A stretch of 64,000 bases of DNA from positions 1,895,326 through 1,959,325 of the forward strand of contig NC_135170.1 in assembly GCF_041146795.1 (NCBI RefSeq), read 5' to 3'. Made by a program: the position numbers and the translations under genes. A model generated the notes under the pieces. That model searched no databases. It was not told the origin of the DNA and saw nothing but the letters and a program-made list of their open reading frames with translations. Numbering within the stretch: position 1 is the stretch's first letter; each line of letters opens with the position of its first letter. Source of the DNA: Maylandia zebra. Its lineage: Eukaryota > Chordata > Actinopteri > Cichliformes > Cichlidae. Shown here one piece after another: positions 1 through 8,995 of this stretch.

Positions 1-755
1 GACACCACAGCCATGCTATCATGCAAACACTGATAACAGCATAAATCGAATTAAATCGGGACTTGATGAGAGCTTCTGAGTATCACTAGAAATATTATAA
101 AGAGTCGTCTCTGTACCACAGTTTGCTTTCAGTAAACACCGACAGCATTCACTGTTAGCATAGCACATCCATGTTAGCAGTGTATAACTGGATGGATTAG
201 CATATTAGCACAGATATCAATAAAGGACTACCGTATTAAATAGTTTTACTAACCTCAGGCAGACGGACAGGCGCTCTGCAGGTGGGATTGAGCGTCTGTA
301 GTTGGTGTCTAGGCGGGCAATGCTGGGACCGACGAGGGGAAGCAGGTCCTCAAACTGGCCGACGGTGATAGCGCTGGAATCGGCCGTCATCCAGGCGCAG
401 CTCCTGGAGCAAGTGGTGAAACTCACCAAACTGCTCATGCCTCTGGAGGACCTGATGGACCCAGGTACGGCGAGGACGTCTTTTACGCTGCTGCTCTGCT
501 CTCCACAGTACATAGAGAAGGGAGACTCTCTCTTCAAGCGCTAGCTCGATAGCTGCCATCTTGCAAAGATACCGGTCTGGCACAACTCCCTCCCACATTC
601 CTCCCACATTTCCGGTTCACGCGTGTCAAAATATCATATTTTGACGCGCGATGGATTTTTCTTGGACACGCGTTGAGACGCGAATGTACACGCGTCAAAT
701 TAGGGGCGTTTGGGGCGTTTTATTCGCGTCCATCGCGTTCGGTGTGAACACACCG
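1..755 (-). mobile_element. PIF/Harbinger-type DNA transposon, 5' end (continues left of window)
   Basis: On the minus strand the sequence begins with a terminal segment GGTGTGTTCACACCGAACGC, followed by a CG-rich 5' region and then a coding exon resembling the N-terminus of HARBI1-like transposases. The base triplet TTA at 756-758 fits the three-base TWA target duplication of this superfamily. The corresponding place in unit B (34305-34307) reads TAA with no element, so it looks like an empty site apart from one base. The other terminus and the DDE catalytic exon lie outside the window. The family call rests on the exon and the CG-rich terminus; the exact boundary is inferred. Confidence 0.65.
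254..559 (-). pseudogene. HARBI1-like transposase first exon, frameshifted
   Basis: Minus-strand frame starting with MAAIELALEERVSLLYVLWR. It runs through a basic stretch (QQRKRRPRRTWVHQ) and FGEFHHLLQELRLDDGRFQRY, the typical N-terminus of fish Harbinger nucleases. Near 355 the frame breaks; homology continues in another frame as QFEDLLPLVGPSIARLDTNY and ends at a good splice donor (CTGAG/GTTAGT, exon end 254). The frameshift makes this copy unlikely to encode an active transposase, although one sequence error could also explain it. The start methionine at 559 is chosen because the conserved region begins there. Confidence 0.6.
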
Positions 756-807
756 TTACAAAGGGCTCTTATACTTAACCAGACACAGAGTAGGTGTCCT
801 CCTACAC

Positions 808-3800
808 CAGGGGTCTCAAACTCGCGGCCCGCGGGCCAATTGCGGCCTGCCGGACGATAGTTTTTGGCCCCACCTTAATATGAAAATGTAATGTTAGTTT
901 GATAATGTATGACACTTTACAGTGTTGTGGGCGGAGCTGAATTAACCCACCAATCAGGGTGGGATATGGATCTCAGGGGACACCAGCCGGGCTTGATGCA
1001 AGCAGGGAAACATTTCTCAATGAGTCAAAGTTCCAGCAGCGTTGCCCTGGAGTGTTTCTTTCTTTCCTGTGCCTGGCTGGCTTCCTCCTTTCTATTGGGC
1101 AAACGCCGACATTCGCCCCAGCGCGCTGCGTTCACAACACTTCAAAAAAAGTTGTTTTTTAAGTTGCTGCCCAGCGGGACATTATACGTATATAGATTTA
1201 TACACACGTCAGTGGGATTTAAAGTTATTTTTCCACAGAGAGAGATCTCATATTAACTCTCACAGTGATGCGTAGGCGGCGGGATAAAAGAAAAGTCATG
1301 AACTCAATGCAGCCCAATTTAGTCTGCAGTCACATAGCGACACCTGTTCATCGGCAACAACAGTCCCCGGTAACCCGGACTAATTATAGGGTCGCACCGT
1401 AATTTGTGGCTCCATGTTTTTATTTGCATCACTGCGTTTGCATTGCAGCAAACATGAACATTACATATATTTCAATATAATGTAAAAGCAGTCAAAACAA
1501 CTAACATCAGAAACAGCTGATGTTATTTGTTATATGTCACGGTGTCATTTCCGCTTCTTTCTCCTGTAACAACAGCCCGGCGCCGTGAGCAGTCGCCTTT
1601 TTTGCGCTCGCTATCCCTGCACTTTCTACCATCTGCAAACGCCACGGTGTTCGTGTCGTCATGAAAGACATGAACATCGAGCGTAAAAACAAAGGAGACT
1701 GCTACCGGCTTTTTATCTGCCGATCGCCGTGCTACGGTTGCAAGAAAAAGAAGCAGAAATGACGTTCTCTACGCGTTGAGACGTTCCCCGTCCGTCGGCT
1801 AAACGCTTGATTGAAACTTCAATGCGACAGTGACACCAAGTAGAATTATAAATGTCACATAGCCCCAAACATGTCTTTTTCAAAGCCTGCGGTGAAGAGA
1901 AAGGTTGGTGATGAGCACCGACAATTTCAGGAAAAGTGGGCAATGCAATATTTCTTTGTTGAGCACAGGGGCACCCCGACCTGTCTTATTTGCACAGAGA
2001 AAGTTGCGCTGCACAAGGAATACAATTTGAAACGTCATTACACAACTAGACATGCTGAGCTGGATGCAAAATACCAGGGAGACGAGAGAGCGAACCGGGT
2101 TGCCAGTCTTAAAACAGATCTACTGAGGCAGCAAGATTTCTCCAAGAAAGCAACCAAAGAGAATAATGCAGCAGTCGGAGCCACGTGGTTAGTGAGATGA
2201 TTGCTAAAGCAGGGAAGCCATTCACAGAAGGTGCATTTGTCTAAAAGTGCATATTGCAGGCTGCAAATATAGTCTGTCCGGGAAAGAAAGGTCAGTTTAG
2301 CAACATCAGCCTTTCTGCCAACACCGCAGCAGATCGCATTTCTGACCTGTCAAGTGACATTTATGACCAACTGTGTGAGAAAGCCAAATGTTTCAGTGTA
2401 TACTCAGTCGCTCTTGATGAGACCACAGACATCACCGACACTGCCCAGCTCCCAATGTATGTCCGTGGTGTTGATGACAGTTTTGAAGTGATGGAGGAGC
2501 TGCTCACAGTAATTCCAATGCATGGCCAGACCACCGCTCAGCAGATATTTACAAGCTGTGTGATGCCATTGAGAATGTTGGTTTGCCATGGAAGAGGTTT
2601 GTTGGAATAACAACAGATGGAGCGCCATCAATGACAGGGAGGAAACATGGACTGGTGGCACAAAACAAACTGGAAGAGGAAGGCGTGGAGGAGGCCATTG
2701 CTCTGCACTGCATCATCCATCAGCAGGTCCTTTGCAGCAAATGCCTGAAGTTTGACAATGTGATGTCTATTGTTGTGAAATGCATCAACCAAATCAGATC
2801 CAGGGGCTTAAAGCACCGAAGGTTCTGTGCTTTTCTAGAGGAAATGGAGTCAGAATATGGGGATGTGCTCGACTTCACTGAGGTACGTTGGCTCAGCAGG
2901 GGAAATGTATTAAAGAGACTTTTTGAGTTGAGAGCAGAAGTGAAGCCTTCATGGAGAAGGATGGAGTTAGTGTTCCTGTGCTAACTGATCCCAAAATGGC
3001 TCATGGACTCAGCTTTTCTTGTTGATATGACACATGAGCTTAATGTACTGAACAAGACGTTACAAGGCCAGGGGCAACTTGTCAGTGCTGCCTATGACAA
3101 CGTGAGAGCATTCTCCACAAAACTGGCGCTCTGGAAAGCTCAGCTCTCTCAGACAAACCTTTGCCATTTCCCAGCATGCAAGGCACTCGTGGATGCAGGC
3201 ACACCATTCAGTGCTGACGAGTATGTTGATGTCATTTTGAGGCTACAGGAGGAATTTGATCACAGATTTGCTGACTTCAAGACACACAGAGCCACCTTTC
3301 ACATTTTTGCGGACCCCTTCTCCTTTGATGTGCAAGATGCCCCTTCTGTGCTTCAAATGGAGCTCATTGAGCTGCAGTGCAACTCTGAACTCAAAGCAAA
3401 GTTCAGGGAGGTGAGTGGAAAAGCAGACAAGCTTGGACAATTTTTGAGAGAATTGAGCCCTAGTTTCCCTCGGCTTTCCCGAATGTTCAAGCGGACCATG
3501 TGCCTTTTTGGTAGCACATACTTGTGCCAAAAGCTCTTCTCCACTTTGAACTTCAATAAGTCCAAGTACAGGTCCAGACTTACGGATGATCATCTTCAAG
3601 ACATACTGAGGGCCGCAACTGCTTCCTCCCTCAGGCCAAATCTGGCTCGGCTATGCGAGAGGAAACGCTGCCAGGTCTCTAGCAGCAAGGAGTAGGCAAG
3701 AGAAGCCATGTTCAGAAGAACAGTTCATTTTCTACAGTGTTCCATTCATGTTCAGAAGAAGGTTATAGAACTGTTAATACAGACATTTCAATCTAAACAC

Positions 3801-4077
3801 AGCAGATATAGAAGACTGAAAGAAACACACACAAGTTCACTGACTAAAAATATCTTATTATTGTTTTATTTATGTATTACAGATTGATTTATTTTCTTAT
3901 TAATTCTTAATTTGTTTATTTATTTTTCATATTTTGTGTTAAAAAATAAAAATAAAGAGATTTGAGAGGATTGGAATTTTTTTAACCATGCCTTTCTTGT
4001 GGAAAACCTAATGCGGCCCAGCCTCACCCAGACTCTGCCTGCAGCGGCCCCCAGCTAAATTGAGTTTGAGACCCCTG
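808..4077 (+). mobile_element. hAT (Charlie-like) DNA transposon, full-length but decayed, unit A
   Basis: Perfect 16-base terminal inverted repeats (CAGGGGTCTCAAACTC) bound the element. It is flanked by a perfect 8-bp target duplication TCCTACAC at 800-807 and 4078-4085, as hAT elements produce. The interior encodes a BED zinc finger and a hAT transposase of the type seen in GTF2IRD2/ZBED-related genes. It lies in the region expected to be the long intron between the last LRR exon and the B30.2 exon of the unit-A NLR gene, in antisense orientation. Unit B keeps only the 3' third (34321-35244) with the same right-hand target duplication, so the insertion predates the segmental duplication. 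Confidence 0.92.
1871..3695 (+). pseudogene. hAT transposase with N-terminal BED zinc finger, broken
   Basis: Four consecutive frames together cover a transposase. The first (1871-2200) has the BED finger with CLIC and HYTTRH metal ligands. The second (2254-2610) contains SVALDETTDITDTAQL, the region of the first catalytic acidic residue. The third (2583-2984) has GITTDGAPSMTGRKHG and TEVRWLSRG. The fourth (3003-3695) carries the C-terminal dimerisation region ([20 protein letters not shown]). Frame changes near 2190, 2555 and 2955 and a stop near 2234 separate them, so it cannot make one protein. There is no sign of host domestication. Confidence 0.88.
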
Positions 4078-4085
4078 TCCTACAC

Positions 4086-4390
4086 CATAAATCAGTAAGA
4101 GAGGGTACGACCTCTCTCATGGCCCCAAGTGGTGTGTGCATGCCAGAGCACTCTGGAAGGCACACAGAGTCTTTACAGACTACTCAGGATCAAACCTCTA
4201 TCATCATGCAATCGATTATACAACTCTAAGCATATATGAGTAAATATTTCTAAGCATAAATGACAATCAACAATATAAACCTTACAGCTGGTTTTAATAA
4301 CAGAATTTATTTGTTTCTCAAATGAGAAAGAGCTATCGAGAAACACTCCTAAATCTTTAGTTCTGAACTTTTCCAGTGGGCCAAGGTCAA
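4086..4390. other. Unassigned sequence right of the hAT element
   Basis: AT-rich sequence of about 300 bp between the hAT element and the degenerate repeat. I see no coding frame or repeat signature. In unit B it corresponds to intron sequence (35253-35555) between the last LRR exon and the linker exon of the NLR gene. Confidence 0.4.
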
Positions 4391-4394
4391 CATT

Positions 4395-5460
4395 ATCTGC
4401 TAATGCTAAATAGGCTGCCGTTATTAACTAATGCTAATTTGATGTGAATTAGCATTATGCACTAATGCTAACACTTTTTAACAATGTGAGTAGCTAATGC
4501 TAACACTATTTCCCTTAACTTTATAACATTGTGAACGGCTAATGCTAACACTCTTTTCCCTAGCATTACAACATCTGAGCTGCTAATGCTAAGTAGGCCG
4601 CCATTAGCACCTACGTCTATCCATCCATCCATCCATCCATTCGCTTCCGCTTATCCTTTTCAGGGTCGCGGGGGGCGCTGGAGCCTATCCCAGCTGTCAT
4701 AGGGCGAAAGGCGGGGTACACCCTGGACAGGTCGCCAGTCTGTCGCAGGGCTAACACACAGGGACAGACAACCATTCACACTCACATTCACTCGCACATT
4801 CACACCTAGTGGCAATTTGGATTATCCAATTAACCTATCCCCACAAGCTGCATGTCTTTGGACGGTGGGAGGAAGCCGGAGTACCCGGTGGGAACCCACG
4901 CAAACACGGGGAGAACATGCAAACTCCACACAGAAAGACCCCGGCCTGATGGTGGAATTGAACTCAGGACCTTCTTGCTGTGCGGCAACAGTGCTAACCA
5001 TCGTGCCACCGTGCTGCCCACCTACGTCTAATTTAAGGCAAATACGCATTAGAACCTAATGCTCATATCGTTTTCCTTTGCTTTATAGCAATGTGAGCAG
5101 CTACTGCTAAATAGCATTAGCTAATAACAGCAGTCTAATTTAATGCAAGTTAGCATCATTTGCATTATAACGATGTGAGGAGTTAATGCTAAGTATGCTG
5201 CCATTAGTGGCTAATTCTAATTAGGGGTGAATAATTATTACAAGCTAATGCTAATATCGTTTTCTCTTCCCTTTTAACAATGTGAGCAGCTAGTGCTAGG
5301 TAGGCTGAAGCTAGCAGCTAATGCTAAAGCTAAAGATAATTTGATGTGAATTAGCATTACATTAGTGAGGAGTTAATGCTAAGTAGACTGCCATTAGCAG
5401 GTAATGCTAATTTAAGGTTAATAGGAATTGGCATCTAATGCTAATACCATATTTTCTTGC
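4395..5460. repeat. Degenerate tandem repeat built on TTAGCATTAGC-like units, unit A
   Basis: The motif GCTAATGCTAA and its complement TTAGCATTAGC recur many times. They alternate with short phrases such as AATGTGAGCAGC and TAGGCTGCCATTAGC at irregular spacings of roughly 40 to 105 bases. It reads like an old minisatellite with a composite unit that has drifted. A SINE (4620-5018) is inserted in the middle. No coding potential. Confidence 0.7.
4620..5018 (-). mobile_element. tRNA-like SINE with 12-bp target duplication, unit A
   Basis: Read on the minus strand, the element starts GGCAGCACGGTGGCACGATG, resembling a polymerase III A box region. It continues with a B-box-like GAGTTCAATTCC and a body of the common fish repeat type (cues: GGAGAACATGCAAACTCCAC and GTACACCCTGGACAGGTCGC on the plus strand). 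It ends in a (GGAT)n tail. A perfect 12-bp duplication CACCTACGTCTA lies at 4608-4619 and 5019-5030. The boundaries are firm; the family name is not certain from sequence alone. Confidence 0.8.
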
Positions 5461-5465
5461 TTTAA

Positions 5466-6108
5466 CCCTTTAAAACTGGTCAGAGTGGGCACACTCCGTT
5501 TTGCGCAACTATTTTTAAATCCCGGTAGCACTGTAATCACGTGAGCTAGCGCAATAATTTTTTTTGCATATGAAACCTGAGGAGTTGTATTTACATCTTA
5601 TGCCATCAGCTTGTCCTAGGTTACAGTTTCCTTCCACATATGCTTAGGACTCATATTGCTCTGCTGGAAATAGTTTATTTTGATGCATATGCTGTTATTT
5701 TGCAAATTTGCAGTATAATATTTATTTTCGTTTTTCCTGCAGTATATAAAAATTGGTGTATTTCAAAAATAAAACTATGAAGGCACTCAAAATAAATTTC
5801 CTGAGGTGGGAAACTATTTTGTGCAACTTTTTTGTATTTACAGTTTTGAGGGATAAGCCTCTTAAATTTCTCTAACTAGAAATATATGTTAAAAAAACAA
5901 AAACGATTTTCAATTTTTTTGTAGTTTATTGCACTTTTTTGCAATTTATGTAATTACTATGCACTTAATACATACATATTATTAAAATTTAGGCTGTAAT
6001 GGTTGTATTGATGTATAGCAACTTGAAATGCTCCCAAAAATGGCTCTACAGCATGTAAAATATAATATAAGCTCTGGCGGACTTGGTTCTATGGTAGGTC
6101 TAAACGGG
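5466..6108. mobile_element. piggyBac-like non-autonomous element (MITE), unit A
   Basis: A 643-bp segment starts CCCTTTAAAACTGGT and ends TAGGTCTAAACGGG, bounded on each side by TTAA (5462-5465 and 6109-6112). The CCC...GGG ends with TTAA duplication fit piggyBac-type elements. The interior is AT-rich and has no transposase frame. The unit-B copy has a mutated left TTAA (TCAA). Another TTAA-using superfamily is possible. Confidence 0.6.
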
Positions 6109-6519
6109 TTAAATCAATATCAGTAGCTAATCCGATTGTTCAGTCTGACATCAGGTGAAGTCATTTTTATGCATTTAAGAGCTGTGTTGAATTCAACATT
6201 ACAAACTGAACATTAGAACTATCCTCTTCTCCAGGATTTTCCTGATTTAACATTTCAATATGACATTTCCAGCGCTTTGTTTTCTCTGCTCACAGACAAA
6301 ACAGATACACGCATGTATATACAGCCCACGTCCAGCTCTGCATGCACTCCTGCTCCATTTCTATAGAGAATAAACAACGTAACACAATCATTCTCCATTG
6401 TTTTCAACTCAACCAGCTGCATTTAATGAAGGAGTTTGAATTTACTTTACAACAGCTGCTGTTGTTTCCTGTCTGCATTCATGTTCTTAACTGTACTCCA
6501 CACATTCTGAACTGGTGTA

Positions 6520-7530
6520 CCGTAATTGTCGGGCTATAAGCCGCTACTTTTTGCACAAGCTTTGAGCCCTGCGGCTTTTAGTCAGGTGCGGCTTTTCTAT
6601 GGATTGTCCATGAGCGGATTTGTTTTGTTTGTTCCGCTGTTGTACGGCACTACGTTGCCTAGCGGAAGGATCGGGGTTCAAGAGTGGTATGTTGGTCACA
6701 TGTCCATCCGTCAGGCAACGTAGTGCCGTACGAGGTAGCGCGAAAAACAAACTTCAAAGTAGCGCTACCCGTTCAGCTGGAGGCCTGGATGATGAGCGGC
6801 GATAAACTTGCAAAAAGCAAGTTATGCCCAACTCCACCATTGGATTCTGACAGCGTGGAAAAGTGTGAAAACATCCACGATCACCAACAGATTTCGAAGG
6901 GCTGAATGCTGCATGATGGAGAGGAGGACACCGCCACGGCCCTTCTGAGGGTGTTCGACTCTGACACTGACAACGAGGATTTCTTTGGTTTTGAAAGTGA
7001 CAACGAAAGAAAGAAGCTGAGAGTGGATGACGAAGCCACCCTGAGCCTGTTTGTTTCCGACACTGGAGGAGAGGACTTTGGTGGTTTTAGTGCGCAGGAA
7101 GATGGTGAATGACTGACTTTTCTTCTTGTTAAAGCCGTGTCACTGCACCTGAGCCTAAAAGGTAGTCCGAATCTATTTTTCTGGTGTGCTGTAGGTTATT
7201 GTTATGTACTACATTTGTTACTCATTTATGAAGCACAGCACATGTTTTGTACTTGTAATTACCGCTACTTGTACATATACCTAAAAAGTTATGCAAATAT
7301 GTACCCATAACTTGTTTTTCAAAATATTAATAAAAGGGGTGTGTCTCCAAACAGCCATCTCTTTCCTGACAATTCGCTTTGTGCATATTCTCTTACATAT
7401 GATAAGTCAACATTGAAACACCTGCGGCTTTTAGTCAGGTGCGGCTAATGTATGTACAAAACAGGATTTTCCCCTGATTTTAGCTTGTGCGGCTAATATT
7501 CAGGTGCGCTCTGTAGTCTGGGAAATACGG
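6520..7530 (+). mobile_element. Tc1/mariner-type, probably pogo-like, internally deleted element, unit A
   Basis: The ends are imperfect inverted repeats (CCGTAATTGTCGGGCTATAA at the left, reading inward; CCGTATTTCCCAGACTACAG at the right) flanked by TA on both sides (6518-6519, 7531-7532). Subterminal GCGGCTTTTAGTCAGGTGCG motifs are repeated at both ends. A small plus-strand frame at 6906-7112 (acidic, with [18 protein letters not shown]) may be the residual C-terminus of a transposase. No catalytic domain remains. Assignment to pogo is from general resemblance of the ends and is tentative. Confidence 0.6.
6906..7112 (+). pseudogene. Acidic transposase-tail remnant inside the pogo-like element, unit A
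   Basis: A 68-codon frame rich in Asp, Glu and Phe with repeated DSDTxNEDFxGF-like phrases. It lies inside the element and ends shortly before the 3' subterminal region. It resembles acidic C-termini of fish DNA-transposon proteins but carries no catalytic motif. The unit-B copy differs by one inserted codon. I would not treat it as a host gene. Confidence 0.35.
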
Positions 7531-7532
7531 TA

Positions 7533-8640
7533 GTTCTTCCTAAAGTACTGCAGTATTCCTGCCAGTACATCCTTTTAGTTTTCCTAACTGTTTCCTCTGA
7601 TGCTCGTTGCTATTCTTTCCTCAATGCAAATTCATGCTAAGCTCCTTCATATCCATCCCTGTTTCTAAACCTGTAATAATTGCTTTAATGTGTCTTTGGC
7701 CTAATTATGAGTCTGTCCATATGTTTGTAGTTCCCCACTTGCTTTGGTTTCTTAGCTCTGATTCTCTCAAATTTATCCTTGAAATCATTTACTGGCATCT
7801 CTCCCTCTCACTCCCACTATCCCCAGAACACCAGAGTATTCATCTCCTGGTTTATCCTATGGCCTCTTTGCATTTTCTCCAATCATCCCTGTTTCTAGAG
7901 TCTCACCCCATCTGCAGGCAGTCCAAGAGAAACTGCCTCTGCCATTTTCTTCTTCTTAATCTTTGATTTTTCTCTTCACTTTCTCCATTGGGTCTTCTTA
8001 GACGCACTTTCCAGAAAGCAGCAACATTTTTTGTGCCCCATTTTTCAAATTGTGCATCTTACTTCAGCTTAATGTGTTTCCTGTTTTGTTTTTACACAGG
8101 TCATGTAAAAGAAATCCTACCAGAGACTCGACAAAGCTGAACTGAAAGACAGCACAGGCAATAAATCAGAGCAGCACAGAACTTAAGCTCATGGTCCATA
8201 GAAGCTGGGCTCTACAGGTGTACCAGGACAAGCTTAGTGTAAGTCCCTCGAAAAAGTTTCACTTGTGCTGTTTCGGTGTAAATTACTGGTTTGTTTGAAC
8301 AATTTCATCAGCTGAACCATAAATACTCCAAAACAATTTCTTTGTGACTCAGTGTGATTTTTCATTTTGTAATATTAGCATGTCAAACTCTACATTCTCT
8401 ACACAGATGAGAAATGAAGTGTATTTAATAATAAAAGTTATCTCTCAGAGACAAAGTTAGTGTCTCATTCAGGTCTGTATCTGAGTAGCCTCAGACACAT
8501 GCAGTGCTCATATTTTCTGTTTTGTGTGTCACTCAGACCTCTTCCTGACAGGGGCAGCAATTTCATTTAAAGTCCCATTCACTGATACAGGCTGCTGGAG
8601 CTCCAACCAGGAGGGTACACACATGATCCAGGGAAAAAAA
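7533..8640. other. Gene-free stretch in NLR downstream region, unit A
   Basis: AT-rich sequence without recognised exons or repeat ends. A 119-codon plus-strand frame at 7607-7966 is unchanged between the units, but so is its surrounding sequence, and it has no recognisable domain. I see nothing I would annotate here. Confidence 0.4.
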
Positions 8641-8670
8641 TTATATATGGTCTCTTAGATAAATATTAAG

Positions 8671-8717
8671 AGGTCCTGTGTTTTACTAAAAAATCAAAGT
8701 AGTAAAACACAGGACCT
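8671..8717. other. Perfect 17-bp hairpin, unit A
   Basis: Arms AGGTCCTGTGTTTTACT (8671-8687) and its exact reverse complement (8701-8717) flank a 13-base loop. One wobble and one further pair could extend the stem. It lies about 110 bp downstream (gene sense) of the second LRR exon. It could be the core of a small inverted-repeat transposon or a structured RNA segment in the intron; no terminal duplication is evident. Confidence 0.6.
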
Positions 8718-8827
8718 TTGGGTTAGATATAAGGTGATTTGACAAATCATGTCTGTTGTAAATGAGTAAGCCATTTATCGACCTGACTCAGGTTTTAAAT
8801 CATCATCAGAAAAGACTGAATCCTGAC

Positions 8828-8995
8828 CTGAGAATTGTACACTTTGGACTTTCCACTGCAGAAAATAGAAGCTTCAGTCCTGAATCCTGCAGGTTGTTGT
8901 TACCCAGATCCAGCTCTGTCAGACGGGAGGACTGGGAGCTCAGGACTGAGGACAGAGCTTCACAGCTTCTGTCTGACAGGTTACAGCCACTCAGT
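8828..8995 (-). CDS. NLR unit A LRR exon 2
   Basis: 168 bp, phase 2 in and out. Its first 40 or so codons are almost identical to LRR exon 1 ([20 protein letters not shown]), indicating a recent exon duplication. It ends [10 protein letters not shown] at a CTCAG/GTCAGG donor. It is six bases shorter than LRR exon 1. Confidence 0.88.

Noticed and set aside
4620..5018. A true tRNA gene at the SINE head
   Set aside because: Only box-like motifs are present; the head does not fold as a convincing tRNA cloverleaf by eye and belongs to a 399-bp repeat with target duplication.
7607..7966. 119-codon plus-strand frame, identical in both units
   Set aside because: Identity reflects the recent duplication; composition is low-complexity hydrophobic/Ser with no recognisable domain or promoter.
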